In this document: positions 8,908 to 15,600 of the stretch, piece after piece
Position numbering within the stretch: position 1 is the stretch's first letter
How the letters are laid out: each line of letters opens with the position of its first letter
DNA from: Bradyrhizobium sp. WSM1743
Lineage (GTDB): Bacteria > Pseudomonadota > Alphaproteobacteria > Rhizobiales > Xanthobacteraceae
Assembly (NCBI RefSeq): GCF_000473065.1
Contig: NZ_AXAZ01000077.1
Span: forward strand, 185-36,688
Direction: 5' to 3'
DNA length: 36,504 nucleotides
The notes under the pieces: generated by a model
Databases searched by the model: none
What the model was told of the DNA's origin: nothing
What the model saw: only the letters and a program-made list of their open reading frames with translations
Made by a program: the position numbers and the translations under genes

Positions 8908-9206
8908 GATTTGCTGCCTGAAGGGCCGGTCTATAGCCCGGGAAAGCCCGTTTTTGCGAGAAACCAAAGGCCGAAAACGCCGCCGCGAAATCTCCGCAAA
9001 GCGGGCGGTCCCGCGTACCCGCGCGCCCTCCGGATCGGTAGGACCCGATGAAAGCGGGGGGCTCCGTTTGTTCTTCGCGCCCGCCATCTCAGTAAAGCTA
9101 CTGAGAACGCATCATCGGCAGGTGCCCACATTCCGGCGCGCAGGCGACGCCTGCCCGGTTCCATGTTAGTTATTCCGGATCATCGGCAGGGCTTTGGAGG
9201 GCGAGC

Positions 9207-9428
9207 ATGGCGATTTACCTGCACTTACAAACCCACGGGATGGCACCGAAAGAGATTGCCTCTATTATCAAGGCTTACGAGCAAACGTTACGTACCCTCT
9301 GTGTTAAAGATCGCGATGATCCGCTCACGGAATTGGTGGCGAAGACAATCATCAAGATCGCCCAAACCGGGATCAAAGACCCTGCACAGATTTCAGCGCA
9401 GGCGATCAGCGAACTCGAAATGCGGTAG
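9207..9428 (+). CDS. Small conserved-type protein of unknown function (73 aa)
   Basis: A 73-residue soluble, helical protein starting at an ATG with a good ribosome site (GGAGG at 9196-9200). The second half reads DRDDPLTELVAKTIIKIAQ, a pattern seen in small Bradyrhizobium proteins of unknown role. The minus-strand gene at 30171-30398 is a paralogue (DRKDPICEIVAQRMIEVQRR). Its stop codon forms part of a small hairpin (9426-9442). No function can be assigned. Confidence 0.65.
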   Translation: MAIYLHLQTHGMAPKEIASIIKAYEQTLRTLCVKDRDDPLTELVAKTIIKIAQTGIKDPAQISAQAISELEMR

Positions 9429-9523
9429 GCATGTCGTGCCTAACGCGCTTGGAACCTGAAACATTCCCAACGTTGGCAGGTTGGCTCTTGGGCTTCGGGG
9501 CTTCGCAAGGTGCGAGGCACGCA

Positions 9524-9616
9524 ATGACCCCTGTATCGCCGGGAGACGCAATTCTCACTGTCACCATTATGGGCGTCACTTTCCTGATCGAGGTCGCTTT
9601 AATCGGGATGTTTTGA
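9524..9616 (+). CDS. Possible 30-residue single-span membrane peptide
   Basis: The frame is open from an ATG at 9431, but that codon lies inside a hairpin formed with the stop of the previous gene. The ATG at 9524 gives a 30-residue peptide that is one hydrophobic helix (TVTIMGVTFLIEVALIGMF). An imperfect hairpin follows directly after its stop. Unrecognised; it may be a real small membrane protein or chance. Confidence 0.3.
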   Translation: MTPVSPGDAILTVTIMGVTFLIEVALIGMF

Positions 9617-9636
9617 ATGGGCTCCACGGAACCCAT
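9617..9636 (+). terminator. Hairpin, weak terminator candidate
   Basis: atgggctcc and ggaacccat form a 9-bp stem with one mismatch and a 2-base loop, followed by TTTAG, immediately downstream of the stop at 9614-9616. The U-tract is too short for a confident intrinsic terminator. Confidence 0.35.
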
Positions 9637-9767
9637 TTAGCTTGCGACCCCGGTTGGACCGCTCCCGGCCAGTAGTTCGTTAACCGATATCACCGGCCAA
9701 CTACCCTGGCGGCGGTGGCTGAGAGAGCGAACATCGTTCTCCCGCCAAACGTACATAGGAGAGAGCG

Positions 9768-9953
9768 ATGCATCGCAGTCCGCACACGTTTCGCGAACTC
9801 TTGTCCGCTGAAAAAGCTCGCCTCGAGGTGCAACTGGAAAATGCGAGCCGACAAGAACAGCGCGAATTGATCGAGCGGAGACTGCGCCAGATCGAAACGG
9901 TGTCTCGGATGGACAGGTGGATGGCGTCGGCTGAATTGCAGCCACCCCGTTAG
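9768..9953 (+). CDS. Small charged helical protein of unknown function (61 aa)
   Basis: A 61-residue protein, MHRSPHTFRELLSAEKARL onward, rich in Glu, Arg and Leu and probably an amphipathic helix or short coiled coil. It has a good ribosome site (AGGAGAG 5 bases before the ATG). It belongs in style to the tiny proteins common in this lineage. No function is suggested. Confidence 0.6.
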   Translation: MHRSPHTFRELLSAEKARLEVQLENASRQEQRELIERRLRQIETVSRMDRWMASAELQPPR

Positions 9954-10041
9954 GCACCGCCTCAATTCCGGCCAAGATTTTTCAAAGTTCCCGGCAACTA
10001 TCGGCCTCGTTCGGCGTCATTGCTCAATTGCGGAGCGCGTG

Positions 10042-10191
10042 ATGGACGACGACGAGGAACAGCAAGAGCTTCAAAATCAGATCATGCGCTATCGCATGAT
10101 GGAGCGCGACGTCACCGATCCGCTCGCACTCGGGCTCTTGCACGAAATCGTCGCAGAATTAGAAGCGGCGCTACAAGCTTCGAACGAGTAG
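10042..10191 (+). CDS. Small acidic protein of unknown function (49 aa)
   Basis: ATG at 10042 opens a 49-residue frame beginning MDDDEEQQELQNQIMRYRMM and ending at TAG 10189-10191. GGAG lies 7-10 bases before the start. The sequence is acidic and helical and resembles short Bradyrhizobium proteins containing RYRMMEREVTDPLA. Its 3' half overlaps, on the opposite strand, the tail of the possible gene at 10089-10370; both cannot easily be full-length genes, and this one looks the better. Confidence 0.55.
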   Translation: MDDDEEQQELQNQIMRYRMMERDVTDPLALGLLHEIVAELEAALQASNE

Positions 10192-10370
10192 CCGGATGCA
10201 ACCTTTCGCATGCGCCTCAACGGCGCGGTTTTGCTTTTGCCGCACGCTGGGATTTGCGTCTTAAGGTTCTCCGGTTGTTCCGGCTCAGGCTTCAGTGCCG
10301 CCCGCAGTTTCTCTCCAGTTTCTTTAGCAATTGCTCGACTGTGTTTGTGGTCTATGTCAATGCGAGGCAT
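10089..10370 (-). CDS. Possible small protein, C-terminus doubtful
   Basis: A 93-codon frame. The first 40 residues, MPRIDIDHKHSRAIAKETGEKL then RAALKPEPEQP, look like a lineage-type small protein and are preceded by a good ribosome site (AGAGGTG about 6 bases before the ATG). The second half is serine-rich, low in coherence and lies antisense to the 49-residue gene at 10042-10191. The natural stop may have been lost, leaving a run-on tail. Confidence 0.4.
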   Translation of the reverse strand: MPRIDIDHKHSRAIAKETGEKLRAALKPEPEQPENLKTQIPACGKSKTAPLRRMRKVASGYSFEACSAASNSATISCKSPSASGSVTSRSIMR

Positions 10371-10802
10371 AACGACACCTCTGGAACGTACCTGCCCTTC
10401 CCGCAGCTTCTCCGTCTGTGAGTACGGCTGCCCATTCCTAAAGGAACCGGAGACCGCCGCCTTTGGCTATCTGCGCGAGTGCTTGCATTCAGAACAGCGG
10501 GCCGCTCGCAGCGACCTTTGGCTATCCCGCGACATGCGCCGTGTTAGTACCGGCGAGACGTCCCGATCAACGCGAGCAGGGCTTGGTGTTCGGGTCCGTT
10601 GTCGCCCGCCCGCAGGAATTGTCCGAGCTCGGTGATGGACGCCCGTCCGCCTGAGCTGGCGTTCGGCTGATGCGCAACCGTCGGGCGTCCGGAGTGCGGA
10701 TGGCGGACTAGCCGCGCGGATGATCTAGGTCGAGCCAGTTCGGCGGCTTAGCTCAACTGACGAGTTGGTTTGGTTTGAGCACCCACGGAAGTCATTCGCC
10801 GC
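10371..10802. other. Non-coding stretch, nothing recognised
   Basis: About 430 bases without a convincing frame on either strand. There is a long-loop inverted repeat (ggacgcccg near 10636 and cgggcgtcc near 10683). The last 24 bases already belong to the open frame of the following gene fossil. Confidence 0.45.
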
Positions 10803-11372
10803 GCTAATGATGCAAGTTTCCAGCGCTGGTGGGGGCGCAACGAGCGGCTCGGCGCCAGCCCGGCCGCCGTGGCCGCTCTCATGCGCATGAATAGTCAGAT
10901 CGAAATCAGCGGGATTCTACCCGCGGTCCGGGTGCCAACTCTCGTGATTCACCGGACTGGAGACAGGGCCGTCAATATCGAGGGAGGTCGCGATGTAGCG
11001 GCACATATTCGGCACAAGGAGGGGGTCACGTCTCTCAACGTGTGTATCAGGCTCGATCCCCGCGATCCCTATCTGGCAGTCCGCTTGTTGCACATCGCGT
11101 GCGGTTTATATTTCTGCGGCGAATACGAGGCTTCGATCGAGGCCGCAAAACGCCTGATCCGGTCGTATCCCAATTTTCCGATGATCTACCGCTGGTCCGC
11201 GGCGGCGCTGGGCCAGCTTGGCCGCACAGCGGAAGCGAAGGAAGAACTGGAAAAGGCCGTCTCGCGCGCTCCGGGGGCATTAGATATGTATGTCCGCAAC
11301 AGAGCTCCGTGGTTTCGTCCAGAAGACCACGCGCATCTCGTCGACGGTCTGGGTAAGGCCGGATGGAGGGGT
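10803..11372 (+). pseudogene. Chimeric gene fossil: alpha/beta-hydrolase piece joined in frame to a cyclase-type TPR tail
   Basis: The frame is open without an ATG from 10779. ANDASFQRWWGR, RLGASPAAVAAL and ILPAVRVPTLVIHRTGD match the middle of the hydrolase domain of hydrolase-cyclase proteins, like VLSAVRVPTLVLHR in the intact gene at 4801-6150. At about 11010-11040 the homology stops and the frame continues as RLDPRDPYLAVRLLHIA, RSYPNFPMIYRW, AAALGQLGRT and PWFRPEDHAHLVDGL, ending near GWRG; this is the C-terminal TPR region of adenylate cyclases with TPR repeats. Neither cyclase domain nor a start remains. The simplest reading is two cyclase-family genes fused by a deletion and left as a relic. 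The frame runs on to 11660 without meaningful sequence. An expressed short chimera from the GTG at 10869 is possible but unlikely. Confidence 0.65.
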
Positions 11373-11473
11373 GAGGCTGCATTGAACTGCGGGCCATCCC
11401 TTCTGTTTGCAGCGAGCTGTTCGACCATTCCCGCACGACGTCTCTTGTCGGATTGCCAAACGTCCGATTCGGG

Positions 11474-11680
11474 TCATTCGCGTCGATTTGGCCGCGTCGC
11501 CATCACGTCCGCTCTGGCCTCGGCTGCTGACGTGCCGGGCGCCATCAAGATCCGGTCTGCCCCCGTTGCAAACGAAAATGGCCGAGCAGCAGCTCCCCGC
11601 CGTGACGGCCATGGCTCGCAAGAAATTCCATCCCCGTCGCGATCGTGGTGCTTCCAATAGCCGGGCTCCCCCGTCTCGCA
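11474..11680 (-). pseudogene. Excalibur-type calcium-binding domain remnant
   Basis: The minus strand carries CETGEPGYWKHHDRDGDGIS followed by CEPWP. This matches the excalibur signature (PGY, then DRDGDG, then CE), a small extracellular Ca-binding module. The upstream part of the gene is absent: the match stops at about 11680, where on the other strand the DNA-ligase fragment begins. The remaining frame down to 11474 contains a repeat-like phrase on an adjacent frame (AKSTRMTRIG). It looks like a 3' remnant. Confidence 0.4.
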
Positions 11681-11689
11681 GGTGCCAAG

Positions 11690-12034
11690 CCCGGCATCAG
11701 CGACTTCAACGCGCTGCACAGCCGGCAAGACGACCACGAGGTGCAGCTTTACGCCTTCGATATCCTCGCGATGGGCGGGGATGATTTGCGGTCCCTGCCC
11801 CTCCACATGCGCAAAGCAAATCTGCAGCAGCTATTGGCGCGCAGGCCGGACGGGATCAGTGTCGCGCCGTTCGAACGCGTTGAGATCGGGCCCGACCTGT
11901 TTCGCGCGGCGTGCCGCATGGGCCTGGAGGGCCTGGTCTCCAAGCATCGCGATCGGCCATACCGTGGCGGCCGGCAGAAGTACTGGATCAAGGTGAAGAA
12001 CCGGAGCCATCCCGCGATGGAGCGCGAGCTATGA
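11690..12034 (+). pseudogene. ATP-dependent DNA ligase (LigD-like), C-terminal fragment
   Basis: From ISDFNALHS at about 11696 to the stop at 12032-12034 the sequence matches the second half of the adenylation domain of LigD-type ligases: VQLYAFDILAMGGDDLRSL, ARRPDGISVAPFE, and the strongly conserved GLEGLVSKHRDRPYRGG then YWIKVKNRSHPA. The first half, with the KxDG lysine that receives AMP, is missing, so it cannot seal DNA. A GTG at 11645 could start the open frame, but the homology begins later and abuts an opposite-strand fossil, so this is a 5'-truncated relic. Its TGA overlaps the ATG of the next small gene (ATGA), the arrangement expected in the original operon. Confidence 0.7.
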
Positions 12035-12177
12035 CAGTCTTCGTATACGTCAACACCGGCAAGCAGGCTGGCGATAAGGACCACGTTAAGGTGTTCGCTA
12101 ACCAGGATGCCGCAGAGAAATGGTTCGAGGAAAACGACCCTGAGGGCGTAGCGTTCGAATATGAGGTTCTCGAATAA
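12031..12177 (+). CDS. Small conserved-type protein of unknown function (48 aa)
   Basis: ATG at 12031, overlapping the ligase stop as ATGA. The 48 residues begin MTVFVYVNTGKQAGDKDHVK and end DPEGVAFEYEVLE. Short Bradyrhizobium proteins with FVYVNT at the start and DPEGVAFEYEV at the end are familiar to me but have no known role. The frame stays open upstream, antisense to nothing useful, so the ATG at 12031 is chosen by homology. Confidence 0.65.
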   Translation: MTVFVYVNTGKQAGDKDHVKVFANQDAAEKWFEENDPEGVAFEYEVLE

Positions 12178-12617
12178 ACGCGCATGCGCCGACGTGGATG
12201 CGCCTTCTGCCGCCATCTGACTTGACGAAACCTCTTGAAACGCGCGGCCGGACCATACATCGGGTCAGAGGCAGCCCTCGGCAGCTTACAAGATTTTGGT
12301 CGGCTCACCTCCCGAAAGCGACCGTCGCCGCGCTCTGAACTAAGGTCAGTCACGGGCCCAATAGGCGACATCTCAGCCGGACATGAACGAGGCCGCCAAC
12401 TGTGGCGGCCCCGGGAGGCTGGTCGTGATCGCTGTCAGTCGTTGCAACATGGCGGCTGACGCTTGAACTCGATGTTCTGAATGCGGTGCTCGGCCATGGG
12501 CTTTCGTCCTTCGAAAGCCCGGCAAATTCGCCCCTGTCCGGCCCAGGGCCCACTCCAGATTGACACTTCTGGCGTGAACGCCGGAGCGGGGTCTCAAAAG
12601 CAACCCATGCGGGATGG
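12178..12617. other. Intergenic region, no convincing gene
   Basis: The region lies downstream of the giant kinase gene and of the 48-residue gene (convergent). It holds a perfect short hairpin (12391-12410). A 20-codon minus-strand frame at 12435-12497 ending QPPCCND precedes that hairpin, but is too short to call. Confidence 0.45.
12391..12410. terminator. Hairpin between convergent genes
   Basis: ggccgcca and tggcggcc pair perfectly over 8 bp around the loop ACTG. No T-run follows on either strand, so it is at most a weak or Rho-assisted stop. Confidence 0.35.
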
Positions 12618-15600
12618 TCACGACGCGCTGCCCGGGTGGGCTGGCACCGTGAAGTGGAAAGTCGCGCCATGGGGCGCATTGGAGGTCACCCACAGGCGCC
12701 CGGCATGCGCTTCGATGATCGAGCGGCAGATCGACAGTCCCATCCCCAGACCGCCAGGCTTCGTCGTGTAGAAGGGGTCGAAGATGCGCTTGAGAGCGTC
12801 CGGGGCCAATCCTGGTCCCGAATCCTTCACCGCGACGATAATGCCGTCAGATTCGGCCCGAGCGGTCGTAATGAGCACGCTTCGCGATCCCCTTGCGACC
12901 GTGCCCATGGCTTGGATGGCATTGACCATCAGGTTCAGGATCACTTGCTGCAATTGGACGCGATCGCCTTCGACGAGTGGCAAACCGTCTCCGAGTTCCG
13001 TCTGCATCGCGACGTCGTTCTTCACCGCTTCGCTGCGGGCGAGCTCGATCACGCCCCGGATGGCCTCGTTGATATCCAGGCGATCCTTCAGCGGCGGTGC
13101 TTTTTTGATGAGATCACGTATCCGCCCGATGATGTCGCGGGCTCGATCAGTGTCGTTCACAACATAACCGAGCATGTCCCTGGCTCTCCCAACAGCCGGC
13201 GGGTTTCTGTCCAAGAAATGCAGGGCGGCATCGGCATTCATCGATGCGCCAGCGATCGGCTGGCTTACTTCATGGGCGATCGAGGCCGTGAGCTCACCCA
13301 TGGTGGCGAGGCGGTTCGCATGCGCCAATTCCCTTTGCACCTCCCGCAAGGTCTCTTCGGCCCGCTTGCGCTCGGTGGTGTCCCGTCCGACGCCGCGGTA
13401 ACCGATGAAGCGCCCTGCATTGTCGAGGACCGGCAGTCCCGAGATGGACACGTAGCGTTTGCCGCCGTCAGGCGTAGGCCGCGCCAGCTCGAAATCACGG
13501 AACGGCAGGTGGGCATCGAGCGTCTCCCGGTGCTTGCGCCAGGCTTCCGCGTCAGGCTCCAAATAGGGCACTTCCCACCACGTCTTCCCAATTTCAGAGC
13601 CAGGCGCCGGCGCGTCGGCAAGACGTTCGCCGAACTCCTGGCGGGTGAAGCGATGCTGCGCATCGGATTCCCAGTACACGTCGAAGGAGAATTGTACAAG
13701 GGTGCGAAAGCGCTCCTCGCTCTGCCGCAGTGCCTCTTCCGACCGCTTGCGCTCCGTCAGGTCGACGACAAAGGAGACGCCGTAATCTCGTCGCTCGTCG
13801 AATGCAGCCATGCCGATCAACACGGGCACGCGGCTGCCGTCCTTGCGGAAATATTCCTTCTCGAACGGCTGCACGCTCCCCATCATCTTTAGCTCCGGGA
13901 TCCACAATCGCATGTGGCGGTCGAGCCACTCCGGCGGTGTAAGGTCAGTCCAGCGTAGACGTCCCGAAATGAGATCCTCGCGATCGTATCCTACGATGCG
14001 GAGAAACGCATCATTCGCCTCCAGAATCCGACCTCCAAGCTCCCAGATGATAATCCCGATGATGTTGGCCTCGACCAGGCGCCGAATCCTAGCCTCGCGT
14101 TCTGCGAGATCCTGGTACAAGTGAGCATTCTCCAGCGCGATTGCCGCCTGCGAGGCGAGCAGCTTTAGCACCGCGATCCGACCCGGCGCGAAGACATGCG
14201 CAGCCAGATTGTTTTCCAGGTACAGCACGCCGATGAAATTGGCATGAGCGATCACCGGCAGGCCGAGAACAGAGCGCGCTTGGCGCTGAATGATGTAGGG
14301 ATCCGCTGAAAACGGTTTCTGGGCTGCGGCATCATCGAGAATGATGCTCTCCCGCGTACGCAAGATGTAGTGGAGGATCGCCTCCGGCAGGAGCGCTGCA
14401 GTCACGGGCTCGTCGCGCAGCTGCACGACGACCGTGTCGCCGTCGGTGGTCGCTTCAGCGGCAATTCGCAACTCGGTCCCGTGCGACAGAACCAACAGGC
14501 CGCGCTCGGCGCCCGCGTGTTCGATAGCGGTGCGCATGACGGTGATGAGCAGCTTCTCCCGGACGATTGCGCCCGAGACCGCTTGCGACAACTTGATGAC
14601 GGTGGCGAGGTCGAGCTGCTCCAGGGGGGTTCCGATCGTGCTCGTCGGGCCGAGCGCCGCTGTTTCCTCTGCCAGATGGGCATAGACGCGGTCGAGTTGC
14701 CGCACCTTGCCATCAGCCCCCCACCGCAAATAGGCACGCCGAGCGTCGGCCAGGTACGCACGAGCGATTCTCTCAAATCCGCGGGCCGCGTAGAAGCGTG
14801 CGGCCAGTTCGTTGGCAAGCGCGTCGTTTTGAACAAAGCCATTGGCGCGGGCCGAGCGGATAGCGTGTTCATAGAGGCGCTCGGCATCGAGCTCGCGGCC
14901 CTCCAAGCGGGCGACCTCCGCCTCGACCAGCGCAGCGCGATTCTCGAAATTCTCCGGACAATTCTTTGCCCAGATTTGGATCTGTCGCCGGTGCCCCGCC
15001 AGTGCCGCGAGGTACTCCCGGTGCTGGGCAGGCGCGGCGGAGGCGCAGGCCATCGCGAGGGACAATGCACCATAGAATTCGTATTCGGCAGTTTCGAGCT
15101 GCGATATAGACGTCCACAGCAGCCGCTGCGCCCTTTGTGACGCCTCAATCGCAGCCGCGTAGTCGCCTGCAAAAAAGCGCGCCTGCTGCTTTCGGATCCA
15201 ATACCAGCAGTCCGCTCGCATGAGGTTGGCATTCTCGGCGAACCGGCGCTCCGTCTGAAGCTCTTCAAACTGCTCATCGTCGAAGGAGCCGAATTTCGAC
15301 GTCAGCCCCCGCAGGGTCCGGATGAGCTGCAGTTGGCTGACGACAACGTCAACGACCAGCCCGAACTGTGCCGTTTTCGCAAACGCGAGGCCACTCTCGA
15401 CTTCGCGTTGCACCTCGGCGAGCGGGTCACCAGCCACGAGCAGATTCGAATTCAGATTGACGCGGGCGTACGCGGCGAACGTGAGGTCGCCTGTTTTGTT
15501 TGCGACGTCGAAAGCCCGAAGCAGCGCATCACGCGCACTCCGGACATGTCGCGTCCATGGCGCGAGGTGCGCTCCGAAGAGCATGTAGGTCTGCGCATGA

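Noticed and set aside
8908..9087. N-terminal extension of the ParB-like frame (MAGAKNKRSPPLSSG and on)
   Set aside because: The frame is open, but the ParB fold starts at the ATG at 8907 and the extension matches nothing I recognise. It could be the end of another lost phage gene; not claimed.
11373..11660. Continuation of the chimeric cyclase fossil to its stop
   Set aside because: The homology ends at GWRG; the rest is random-looking read-through over repeat-like DNA.
12435..12497. A 20-codon minus-strand frame ending QPPCCND
   Set aside because: Too short to separate from chance, though a hairpin follows it.
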